A stretch of DNA of 64,000 bases, from the NCBI GenBank assembly GCA_963070105.1, contig OY718806.1, positions 7,895,865 to 7,959,864 of the forward strand, given 5' to 3'. A model generated the notes under the pieces. That model made no database searches and was not told the DNA's origin. It saw nothing but the letters and a program-made list of their open reading frames with translations. This stretch comes from Litomosoides sigmodontis (Eukaryota; Nematoda; Chromadorea; Rhabditida; Onchocercidae). A program made the translations under genes and the position numbers. Within the stretch, counting starts at the first letter, position 1. Every line of letters starts with the position of its first letter. Shown piece after piece: positions 23,952 to 35,847 of the stretch.

Positions 23952-25946
23952 AATTTTAATCCTATATAGTGATATGAAGGATTAAATTACGAACCGATTA
24001 ACCTTAGTGTTTTTTGATTATCTTTGTAACTTAGAAAATCCACGCGAGTATGGAGATAGCCTCTATGATCTGTTAAACTATTAGGATTCAGTACTTGTGC
24101 ATTCCGTTAAATAATATTACTGTCAATATTTTGGTTTCTTGTAGAAACATTGCAAATAACGGTGTAGTTAAGATTGCAGGTACGCGATCTTTCAGTAGCT
24201 GACCAACATTCTCGTAAAAAATCCAATTAAGTTATTCGTAAACGATCACATTATTAAGTGGAAGTGGAACAGCGAAAGAACATGTCTCACTGAATGAGAC
24301 AAAAGGTTCCTTGCACAATTCCCATGTGATGAAGTATTTTCTGAATTAAGAATGCAAATCTGTCTCAAGTATCTTTAGTTCTTTCTGAAAATATAATATA
24401 CCCTTCGTTTGCATACTAGTTTTCACTAGTATCTTTTGAGATAGTTTTCATTTTTTTCTTTTGACAGAAGTTTTTGGAGAAGAGTGGGGCGTGGGACTAT
24501 GATATAGTGGCTGGCATAATCACCTCAGCCGTATTCTAATATTTGTTGTATCCTTCGACTAATTGTTTTTTTGTCTTTTTTTGTCCTTGCATTATCCCTA
24601 TTTAAATCTGTCGATCACGTGGCAATCAATATTTATGGAATTGTATAATTTCCAAATCTTTTAGAACTTCATCACACTTCTGTATCCAATGCTGTAGCAT
24701 TTGTAAGCTTTTTCGTGTGATATATGATAAAAGCGTAATGTTGGAATTATATGTTACATTATGTGTTTGCCAGTTGTGATCCATTCATTGCTAGTTGTTC
24801 CATTTCTTTTCCTTCTTGTCTTTACGCTTTCTTTATGTCAACATCATTGTGATTTTCCTTTTTCGTCTACACTGCTGTGATTTCAACCTCTGTTTGTTTT
24901 TACTGATATTCTATTTTTAACAGGACTACTTTAACCTTCGACTACCTTCTAACTATCTTGTTTTAATATACAAATTTATATGAAAACTGTCAGTGAGTTT
25001 ACTCTGTTGTAATAAATCATTGGTAAACTTTTATTGTTATCTAAACAGAATATTCTGAGAGCCAAATAATGAGACGACTTGAGCAAAATGATAGTAAGGA
25101 CTGAGGCTAGGTACAAAAATCCCTGTAAACAAGATTTTGTTAATGATTCCTTACAAGTTAACATTGCTGTTGGACAGTGGGTTATAACACTTGATTCTCT
25201 ATGGCTCCCATAAATTCACTTTTCACAACTATAGCTTAGACCTAGAATACATCATCATGAAATTATTCCATACAAATCCTCTGCGTAGGAGGCACATCGA
25301 TAAATTAACACAGTTTAAACATATTCACATGAGCGCATTGGGTACACATATCGAAATCATTAATCCCAATCTGTTCTATTTCTGACAATCAAAAATTCTT
25401 CGAAAATGCCTTCAACGGTACTCGAGTCCAGTATTGGAAAATAGTACATCATAGGAGCTATTAATAATGTCAGGTGGGGATCATTTAAATGTTATGTCTG
25501 TGTTGTGGGTTCACTTACTTATCTCATATCTTGGGATTCGATGATTGTGTAAAAATTTTATCTCTGTTAGCAATATTTCAGGCAGCGTTTTTCACTAGAA
25601 ATCAGCCGTTGGTTTGCAGAATGTTTTAGACTTGGAGACAAATTACAGTTGACAAGGGCAGGAAGATGCTAGGGTTCATATTTTCAGTAATGGACTGGTT
25701 TTTTGCTTATGGCTTGTCTGATCCATTTTTTGGAAAATTGATCTCTGCAAAAGAAATTGACTGAGTGGATACGTTAAGTGAGAAATATGAATTATTCTCT
25801 GATACATCCTATCATTCCTCGAAATCTTCAATTATTCTTTAATACTTCTTTCTTTAACTTCATTAATTCAACGAGAAATTATATAGTAACCTTTTTGGCT
25901 AATTATTTTATTTTCTAAGCTCTTTTACTAACAAAAACAAACAAAC
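23952..25946. other. Intergenic region, no supported gene
   Basis: About 2 kb downstream of the TRAM1-like gene. AT-rich, with no conserved coding segment that I could support; it lies between convergent genes. Confidence 0.45.
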
Positions 25947-26024
25947 CATCAGTTGGAGGATCAGTTTGGTCCAAATCACGGCGTTCACCCAGTTCTGGGC
26001 AGCTTGGTGTATCACAGTCTTTGT
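25947..26024 (-). other. Candidate exon downstream of the unknown acidic protein
   Basis: An open exon with acceptor ttacag and donor gtttgt on the minus strand, encoding CDTPSCPELGERRDLDQTD. It lies beyond the stop of the 26243-27637 model. It may be an alternative 3' exon or a piece of another small gene. Confidence 0.35.
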
Positions 26025-26242
26025 CTGTAATGACATTAGATGCGGAAGATTTGAAATTTATTTAATTCTTAACTTTTCTTTTTAAATTCACTAAATTCCA
26101 AATAATTGCACTCAAGATTTGCAGACTTGTCAGCCCATACTTGTCATATGCGTTATGTGTTATTGTTTCGGCTCCATTAGGAGCACTAACTATACCGAAT
26201 AATTAGTTAGATGTCCAAAGACATTTAGAGTTATACACCATT

Positions 26243-27637
26243 TAAATCAAAAATTCTGAATTATAAGCATTAAAGTTATCACCACAACAAGCATGTGATC
26301 TAAGTTGTTTAAATATAGTGTCAGTATTAAATGACTCCAGAGAAAAATCTTCATCGTCGAACGAAGTTTCCATATCTGAATCAGAAGCCCAGCACAAACC
26401 ATATCCTCTGAAAATCCAGGAGAAGAAATTCTCATAAATCTGAGCGATGAGCCTAACTGAATCGTTGTAGTGGCTGTTGGAACATTAATCGCATACCTGA
26501 TGTAACGTGGTAATGATTTGGAGGAGTTCATATGTGTAAGCTGGTCTGAGGTTGTTTCTGCCAAATGTGAAGTGCTTGATTCAGATCCTAAAATGTCGCT
26601 TTTATGAGGAGTAACATTGAAATAAATTTTTTTTCTCTTCTCACATCGAAATTTGAATAGCTTGATAAAAGTTGTAAATTGCATTCAAAATCCATGAGGT
26701 TATATCAATTTTTGCAAACGACAAAAGAAGACATATCATACTTTCTGGGTAAACAAGGGTGTTGGTTGTAATCATGCTTGAGTGAGTCCCCCAGCTATCT
26801 TCCAAATAATTCTCCTCGAGAATGAAATCGTTCAAGTCTTCATCAGATTTCTAAAAATGTCATAGGATGCATTTCAGCTTCATTTGAATTCCAAAAAATT
26901 TTCAGTTCTATGTAACACTCCTTACTAAAGATTTTTTGGATGCTAGTATGCTCGCTAGCACTAGCATGGCAATAGTCCTACGGACTCACTACCTAGTAAG
27001 CACTGTTTATCATTTAGTGGAGTCTCCTCGATCAACTTAAATATTGCAAATGATGTAAATCATTAATTTTAGCAATTCATCTTAAATGAACAAGTTCAGG
27101 AACTAGAGCCTTCATCACAGCTTATGCACGTCAAATTGTCCACTTCATGAAAGGTGAAACCAAACAGTATTTCATTTGCATGAAAAGAAAAGCTTACGAA
27201 CGAAGTGGAAGAAACACTCCCTCGAGGACGGCCTCTATCCGGTGATTGCAATGCTGTTGCTAGTGAACGTACCGATGATTCACTAACAACAGACTTAATT
27301 GCCAATACGCCATCTGCTATCTAGAAATTTTCACATCACGAATTTTAAGATCTCTTCTTCCCTACGGAAAATTTACTTACAATTGAAATAACATCAGACT
27401 TCATTATAATTTCAAACCTAAACTTACTACTGATAGGATAATAAGGAAAAGAGGAAGATTTGCCATCACCATATTCTTTTTTCATTTTTTTTTTTTGAGA
27501 ATTGTCAATTCTTGGAGTTGTTTAATAATACAACTAGGGGGATGCTTAGTGTGAAACATACTGTTAGCTTTTCAAATGTCGTCTCCATGTCCGCTTGTAA
27601 ATTTTCGTTATCGGCTGATGCTGATGCTTCCGGAGCT
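26243..27637 (-). CDS. Unknown acidic, serine-rich protein
   Basis: Probable exons on the minus strand: 27637-27553, possibly 27405-27380, about 27325-27180, 26852-26744, 26587-26498 and 26403-26243. The inferred protein contains ADMETTFEKLT, IADGVLAIKS, SPDRGRPRGSVSSTSF, DDFxLE-type acidic stretches (KSDEDLNDFILEENYLEDSW), SKSLPRYIRGYGLCWASDSD and a C-terminus ending NSEFLI. It is rich in Ser, Asp and Glu, with no signal peptide or membrane segment seen. I do not recognise the family. Two exons resemble the first coding exons of the B'' gene 7 kb upstream (ADG-LAI-S). More 5' exons may lie around 27890-28080. The exon chain is inferred, and not every phase was checked. Confidence 0.5.
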
Positions 27638-28082
27638 AAAAAGGCACGTGAAAATCCCTATTACTATCAAATATGACATTATGAGGAAAAGTAAAAGAAA
27701 TGAGGGACGGGAAAAATTAATATATCCAAGCTTATTAACCACAAGATAAAATTTATCATTTGAAATGAAAGGATTTGTATGCTGAAGATAGTTTCGTAAG
27801 AAGTAAAGGGACCAGCCAAAATGATCAAACATGAAAAAATCAATAGCTGGTCAATAAGTTTCATCACAATAAAAACCACCATCGAGAACATTCCATACCT
27901 GTCATCCTCACCGTTCGCCTAAAAGTGTATCTTTTAGAATGTACCTTTGCTTTTATAATGACTACAAAATTCAAATTTAACGAAAAAATTATGCAACCAT
28001 GAATATGCGGCTCAAAATTATGCAAATAATTGAAAGGAGCGCGCGACAATTTACGTATTATGAATTTCAATTGTTTTGCCAA

Positions 28083-29191
28083 TGTGATGCTACATTTTCA
28101 AAGAGTAGTCACACCATTCCCACTTTTATGCTTTAAGTCTCACACTCTGAGGTGAACTAAAATCTTTGTCTCAAACAGTCAACCACGTTCTATCACTTTC
28201 AGAATCCATTTAAATTTACCTTATCATTTTCAAACACCCTTGAATTCTAGTTTACTTTTTATAAAGCGTTCTTTTTTAACGTAACATCTTACTTAAATTG
28301 CTTTGTTGTTTTAAACATACTTCACCTACTACGTGACGTTGTGATTCATGTCAAATGTCTGAGACGCAGAAAATATCCCTAATGAATTGTTTTTGAAATC
28401 ACTGAGATTTCAAATAACCGTCTTTCTTATGAATCCCGTAAAAGCGGTAGTATCGTCGATGTTGACATTTAAAGCATGGTGGATCAGCAATTTTATACCT
28501 AAAGTGTTTTCCGCTTGCATTTTTGATTTTAGATTCGGGTTTTCAAAGAAATTCACAGAAGTGAATTGAAACTAAATGTATCCTTAAATTTAATCCGTAC
28601 TACAAAATAAAAATTTTACAAAAACACTTCATTGAAACCTTAAATAATTGAATGAAAATACAAAGCACGTGTTACTGATCAGCACACTCATTTTAAATTA
28701 TGATGATGGCTGAAAATTCCTTTTACAATTTAATTAATTTAATGGATGATCAAGAACTACAAATCGCGCTACTGTCTACTTCACATTCATTAAATCTCAC
28801 AAGAATCTAATCACTACGTTCAATTTCGAAAAAGTTTCTAAAAAGCAACTGCGTTTGTTGCACAAATTACAATGGCTAACCTACAGCTTTTCATATTCGG
28901 TCAAAAATTCACAACAAATGAGCATAATTTAGATATTACAGTACAGATTACATATTTTCAAAGTCCACTAATATTAATCGAGAAAATCATATATTCTTTA
29001 GCAAATTGAAAATTTCTTGCATTAGCAATTTCATCATAGTAGTCGTCAATCATGCATTGTCACTGAAAAGCAAGAATTCAGACAAGTTAAATTCCCTGAA
29101 CCAAAAGTCTTTGCCTAAAAGTTAAAAAAACTTCGTGAAAGTTAGATTTCCTAAATCACTAAATGGAAATTTGAAAAATAATTGATCAGTT
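28083..29191. other. Intergenic region
   Basis: About 1.1 kb between two minus-strand genes. Very AT-rich, with no coding segment recognised. It presumably holds the 3' UTR of the B'' gene and the promoter or trans-splice leader region of the unknown gene. Confidence 0.4.
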
Positions 29192-32100
29192 TTAGAAAAC
29201 AACAATGAATCTGATCCATTTTTTCCAATTGGTAAATTTGGAGTATCTATTAACCAATGTTTGCTCTTCACTATCCAATAAATCTGCTACTAAGATTTCG
29301 TACTCCGATTTACAGAATTGATTCCAGTCGTTGAATAGTGAATGTGAATCAACATCCTAAACGAATTCCTCTAAGTGTTCAATAATTAAAATATTCAACA
29401 CTTTCAATAAAGTAATTTAAATAATCCTAAAATAAATTGAATTTCAAAAGCAAATTTGATAATGTGGAGTGGAGTGAACAGGATTTTACTTCCCTCACTA
29501 TTTTCAAATATAATAACATACATTTTTTTTAATAGACATGCAACTTTCTTGTGCAATATGTTTTATCCAATTGATAAAAGTGTTGAAGAAATAACGTGCC
29601 AGTGGAGGATATCGTTTAAGATCCGACAATGTAAAGTATGTTGACGAATGTGGTGATATCATATCTTTCAACTTAAAAACTTTTAATCCAACTCAGTGAA
29701 ATATCATTGATCATTCTTGGATCATATCTGTTCTTGATGCAAGCACATCCTACACTACTGATAAAATTATTAGAGAGAATTCGAGAAAACTACCACTCTC
29801 TGCAACTATTTGCAGTATATCAACCATTAAAAAAACAAAATTTCACCATATTTACTAAATTATTGAATACTAATACATCCATATTGATGCGGACAACATT
29901 TGCCACTACTTCATTATAGAACTGTTCCATTTCATCAAATGAAATGCGACCATCTCCATTTAAATCCATTATCCGGAACCAATATTCGATACTTAAATTG
30001 TATAAAATTGTTAAATCCCTTTTTATATTTTAAATATCCATCCGAAATATAGTATAGCTATTCAATGATAATGTAGAGATAATAAGTAAAGTCATAACGA
30101 AAATTGCAAAGGCCTGATGAAACTGGATAGGTTAAAGAACCGAGAGCCTATCCAATGGTTAAATTAAACAGGATAAATTTGATCAACTCAAAAATTATCT
30201 ACCTTTCTTGGATTCGTATACGACTGCATTCAAAGCATAATTACTTCAGTATCACCAGGTAAACTAATCCCTGCGAATTGCTAATGGAAGATGAATTATT
30301 TTTATAAAGTGCAAACATACAAAGAAGGGAAATAGTATTTACTGACCTTTTCGGGTGACATTTGTCAACTTCTGCCAATAAGAAATTGACAAATGCGATA
30401 TAGTCTATAGTTTGGTTTATAGAACTATTCAGCGATACAGCTCCGGAGAAAATACGTTGCACTGCCAAATTTGTCAGTGCTAAAGTTTGGAATTACTGTA
30501 AAGGACATCTAAAACGATTCCCTAACTTCTATTAATCAATTCGCCGTAGAATAAAGTCAAAAGTTAACAATCATAAATATATCAATTCACAACAATAGGT
30601 GGCTTAACCAGCAAAAAGCGTTTCCCAAACTTTTGGTTTTTTTCAATCATAACGAAACTTGCCGCTATTCGAATAAAGCGAAAGATCAAACGGTGTTAAG
30701 TACTTCTTTTCACCTTTATCCAATAAATAAAAGTTGCAGTAAATCACGTAAAAATGTTTATAACTAAAAAATTCACGTTCTTCATTGACTTCTGCTCTTT
30801 CCAATATTGTAATTGCCTGCAATACTTTTCGATTCTAAAACATCGAAAATGCTTTTAATTTGGATGCGCAGAACTCTGCTAAACTGTTAGGCCTGCTAAT
30901 GGGATTTACTAGTACATGATGGAGACAATTAATTTACCTTTAATAAATTTGATAACCTTAATTCCGCTATTGAAATATGTTCATTCCAAGAATGACACGC
31001 ACTCCAAAAAATACGAGCTGTCACCTGGAATATTCTAAGATGTAGAATTAAACTGATAAACCTTATAAACAAAAAACTTTTTCATAACTGTTTTTATATA
31101 TGCTTGATGGAAGGCGACTGCTTCCTTCAAGCAGCTCAATGAAGGTAATGTATCAATCAAGTCCTGAATAAACGCATTAAAATCATCTGCAGTGAGAAAA
31201 TTTCGGCTTCCATTCGTTAAGATGTAAACAAAACGTGAAGCTTCATCGTGAGCATTTTCTTCAAATCTAAAAAAAATACGTTCAATTTGGTAAAATTTTT
31301 AAGTTTTCACAGGTATAAATATTTTCCATTCAACTTAAACATAAAAAATTGACGTTTGCTATTTTAACAGATAATTCGATCATTTAAGAACATACTTCTT
31401 CCACCAACTTGTAAACTCATGAAAATTAATGAAATTTGAAGTTGAAGTAGAGATGCAATTGTAAAGCGGTTGTTTCCAGAGTGGACACAGTCCAGATGCT
31501 AGACAAATTTCCTTCATATGCGATAAATCAACCTAAAGCAGGACTGCGATGACCAGTTTCGCATCATTCCATGCGTTTCAGTAGCAATCATTTAATGCAT
31601 CGGTGAATTTCTCAATAAATGCCATACCTGATCATTATATTTACGAAATAATCCTTTCACAACACTCAGATTGTTGCTGCTTTTTTTCCCACTAAATGGA
31701 ATACCATAGGGATAGTGAAAACTAAAATATGCTAGTGTAAGAAAATTACGAATAAATCAAATCTTTCAACAATTAATTTAAATCGAATTAAAAGACTAAA
31801 GTACGTACCGTGGGATACGGAATGGTGACGTTTGATCGGCTTCTTCAAGAATGTCCCCATCATGAAGATTTGAGGAACTAAGATCGTCTGACAAAATTGC
31901 CTCGAATGAACTAAAATTTGGGAAAAAAAACTTGAACATTTTCGAGTAATATAGGAACTTCAGAAAAATTAAATTCAAAACTCATATTTGATAAAATTCC
32001 TACGTTTCATTTCGTTTTTCTTCAATTTTTTCAGGAGTTAACGTATCACTGTTTCTCTGAAATATTTAAAGTTTAATTTGTAATCCTATTATTTCACGAA

Positions 32101-34847
32101 TAATTAAAGTTTAATTTGTAATCCTATTATTTTACGAATAAATGAATGAATAAAGCTTACAAGTTCCACATAATTTTGTCAATAATAAGTTTTTTGTTTG
32201 CGTATTGAAGCATACTGTAACATCAATAATTTTTGTTGACTGAATTCTTATAAACTTTAAATTTCTAGTTACAAACTTCCTAAATTCTACGCTTTGCACA
32301 ATAAATAAATAAACAAGTAAATAAGCGTTTAAAATGTCAGCAAACTTGATCGTACCGAAAGGAAAGACGATGTGAACGAAGCGTCATTCAGATCATCAAG
32401 AATTATGCTGTTCGATGAAGTTTGAGAAGCGGCGTTCATTAAGTGTTGATTATCGTCCAGTATGTCACTATCAAATACTTGTGGCATTTCTAACTCTAAC
32501 TGCAATTTCAAATATTGTTCATTTATTAAAAAATGATTAAGATCAGAAAAATATTTGAACATGTGCTTTTCAAATATATGAAAGATATTAAGATTCGAAA
32601 GGTTTAATAATTTCAAAAGCAATTCTTGCTCAACTTTCTTCAAACAAGTTCTTATACAAATGTTATAAATTGCATTGATAGCATTGACAATGATACCGCA
32701 TTTGTTTCTTTTTCAACCAATGCTTCATTACGCTTATTCTCATCTGAAGACGCAACGTATGAATTCATATCATAATTCGGATAAGAGGTGTTCAGTACTT
32801 GTCTGCTGCAATTCCAAGCATTCTCCTGATTTTGTTCAAAATTTTCAAACCGCTTAAATCTAGAATAAAAATACCAGCAAAAAACAATGTTTAAATTGGA
32901 GAAGCATTTCTTTGCTAATACTTTTGCATATTACTGAGGCATATGCAATGTTAAAGATTATCAGGAAGCAAACTTACTTTCTTGGTGCTTCTCGGAACTT
33001 TTTGAACACATCATGATTCTGAAAAGAATCATGTTCATGCTTGACTTATCATTCATTTCAAGCATTCAATAGGTAAACTAAGAAATTATCAGAAAGATGT
33101 ATGGATTACAATCGCACCTGACGAAGCGGTGATATGCACAAAAATTCACTTTTGTCATTCAAAACATCCGAATGCGCTACACTTCCGGAGAAGTTAGGAA
33201 TGTCATTTACTACTAATTTGTATTGGTTGCTCCACACTTCACACATGGCATCTTTTTCAGGATTCTTTAAACTTCCGAGCTGAAATTTTGAAATGTTCCT
33301 TTAAATTTAAGGCAGTCTGTCACTTGTTTTCTTTTCATTCCAGTTGTAGCAGAGAATTATTAATATTTGCTCCTTTATCGTATTTTGTTTTGCTTTTGAA
33401 TTTAATGAATTATTGTTTAATTACAATCGCTTATCCATGGAGGGCTCATGATTGTTTTAGTTTCATTTAATATATGCTTGAGAGAGCACTGAGTATTGAA
33501 ACTGAATTAAAATTAGTTTTCAGTCTTAACTTCCTTCTGTCGCGTGATTTACAAAATCATGCAAATTATCAGGTTAGTGGCACCGTTGTCGACGGTGAGG
33601 TATTTAAGTGTTCAGCATTTTTCACTTCGGTTTCATCGTTAACATTATCCATTTTGGGCTCATCAAAATATGTGCTGAAACACAAAAACTGCTTTTCACT
33701 GAACAGTATGAAGAATAGTATCTCTCAAATTTCAAAGCACATTTTTGCAAACAATTTCTTTAATAAAAGTTGTAAAAGAAATGTGTTACTCCTAATACCT
33801 ACCGTCCATAGAACACATTTTATGATAACAATTTTAAATATGATATGGTAGGTTTGCACCTGCAAAACTAGTAGGTATGTAATGGAAAATAGAGGAATAA
33901 GACAGACCTTTCAGAATACGAACTTCTTCGATGTATGCGCACACCGGGAAAGGATAAAAGTCGTGGAGATGACACTGCACTCTGAATGTGTAGTTCATAG
34001 CTAAATTTAATTTTGAATTCAAAGCGAAAATTACAAATATGATGGGATAAATTTAATGGGTCTTGCTTGCTCTGACAAAGAAAACAGAATGTGAAAATCA
34101 GTACTCACTCCACATAGTTCCCATCAGCTTTTAAATTATACATTTTTAAAGTTCAGCTTCTTTAACGATTACAGTATTTAAATTGGTTAATACTCACAAC
34201 CATGTTTGCGTGATCCTGCCTGGAAGTTGACATAGGTAAAAGTGGTGGCAGTAATGCTGCTGAATTGTTTTCTTCCGTAGCTGCTACTCCATTGATACAT
34301 TTATCATCAGTTTGTTCCGATGATCCACTTAGATTTGTCATCTTTAATTCAAGACTATCATTATTATTGCCATCATCGATCATAACTTCCGCAACAGACT
34401 TATCTAACTCCTGCAAAAACATTCACAATCTCAGAATGCCACGATATTTCATATAATATAATTCCCTCTTCTCTTATGCAATACAAAATTTCCTTGCTCA
34501 TTAGCAAAGACGGAAATAAAAAATGTGTACCGATGTGGAAGCATCAGATGGAGATTTTTCGTTAGAAGAAATCGCTAACGTTCCATCTGCCATCTAAAAG
34601 ATTCCATATGTCATTATCACCTAAAGTCCAAGAGTATACTGCCACCATACCAAACAAGCACTGTTGCAAACTTTTAACGCACTCTTAAATTCACTTTTCT
34701 TCTTACTGCTTCATAAATTTCTTAAGTCATGTTGTATTTTTAAGGACAAAGCATGTCTTTGATGGGATTCTGTTAACATGATCAGCTGAGCTGACACGAA
34801 CTGAGCGAAGTACTTACCGTTATTGCTTCAAATGCCGTTTGCATAGC
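29192..34847 (-). CDS. PP2A regulatory subunit B'' (PPP2R3 family, EF-hand)
   Basis: A long minus-strand gene with at least 15 exons. The C-terminal half matches PPP2R3 subunits in order: SPFRIPR, a segment near 31514-31398 aligned to the first EF-hand lobe, NFLTADDFNAFIQDLIDTLP, ARIFWSACHSWNEHISIAEL, EFFSYKHFYVIYCNFYLLD, RIFSGAVSLN, then SIEYWFRIMDLNGDGRISFDE. The last contains a canonical Ca-binding loop D-L-N-G-D-G-R-I-S-F-D-E at about 29960-29925. LSDLKRYPPLARYFFNTF and SEYEILVADLL follow, with the stop at 29192-29194. The N-terminal half (34847 to about 32345) is Ser/Asn/Glu-rich and disordered, as in PPP2R3A. Role by family: directs the PP2A catalytic core to substrates in a Ca-regulated way. 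The start is probably the ATG at 34844, three nucleotides after an AG acceptor, which would suit spliced-leader addition. Confidence 0.88.
32066..32141. repeat. 38-bp direct tandem duplication
   Basis: Two adjacent copies of a 38-bp AT-rich unit (32066-32103 and 32104-32141) that differ at one base, in an intron of the B'' gene. Confidence 0.9.
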
Positions 34848-35847
34848 CTACTTTGATGTTCAAAGTAGCACAAAGATATTTTTTTAAATTGAATTAAAAA
34901 CTGAAAAGTAATGTTTTCGTCTTGCGAAAGGGACGAACGAAGTAACACGAGTGGGTATGGAGCCTTTGATAAATGAGCAAAGACTGGACTTTTTATTAAA
35001 ATGGATATTTATTACCTCAATAACTATGACAAATACCTTCCTTACAAAGCAGATGGTCAAAAACTTACTGAGATATTGCTTTCCAGAGATTTCCCAATGT
35101 TCACTTTACACCTTTACCCACATATCTTTCGTGCAACATATCTACGGAAGAAATTATTTGTTATGTCACATATCTGCCTCTTTGCAAGACGCTTATTTCA
35201 TATAAAATTATTTTTTTGCATTTCCAAATACATTAGGCGGATATTTCTCCCAAATAAAGCAAGAGACTTCTGAATAGATTTTTCTTGGAAATTAGACTAA
35301 TATAATAGACAGTCCGACTATTGTCCGTATAGTACAAACTACAAAAATCCGAATGCATTCCCACAAGTTTGCTTTCTTTTGATAAAACTAGAAATAAATT
35401 GGTAATAGGTCGATTAATCAATTAAGCACTACTAGGATTTATAGAAAATATCTCAGCATACGCCTACAATATAATCATGTATTGCACAATCGAACCAGTG
35501 CGGTAGAGCAAAAAAAATTAAATAAAGCTTAACTGTACTTTGGCCAAATCGGTAAATCGTAGTTCGCTTCGCTTTGTTTTGCAAAATACCTGTCAAAAAA
35601 ACTTTCCTTCTATAACTTTATTAAATTTGGTCCAGAGAAAATTATATTTGACATTTGTAGATCCGAAACCACCTAGAGGGAATCAGATAAACACACTCTA
35701 TAAGTCATTGTTCAGACTGTAAATTCAAAGAATAAATAACTTTTATAGCCTGTGCAACATCATAACATGACAAAGTTACACTTTTGAATAATATAGTAGG
35801 TATGAGACGAGCATTTTAATGAATTAAGCGGATAATAACAAAGGTAT
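34848..35847. other. Intergenic region
   Basis: About 1 kb between the 5' end of the B'' gene and the 3' end of the LACTB-like gene, both minus strand. I see no conserved coding sequence; the small plus-strand ORFs here are AT-rich and lack motifs. Confidence 0.45.
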
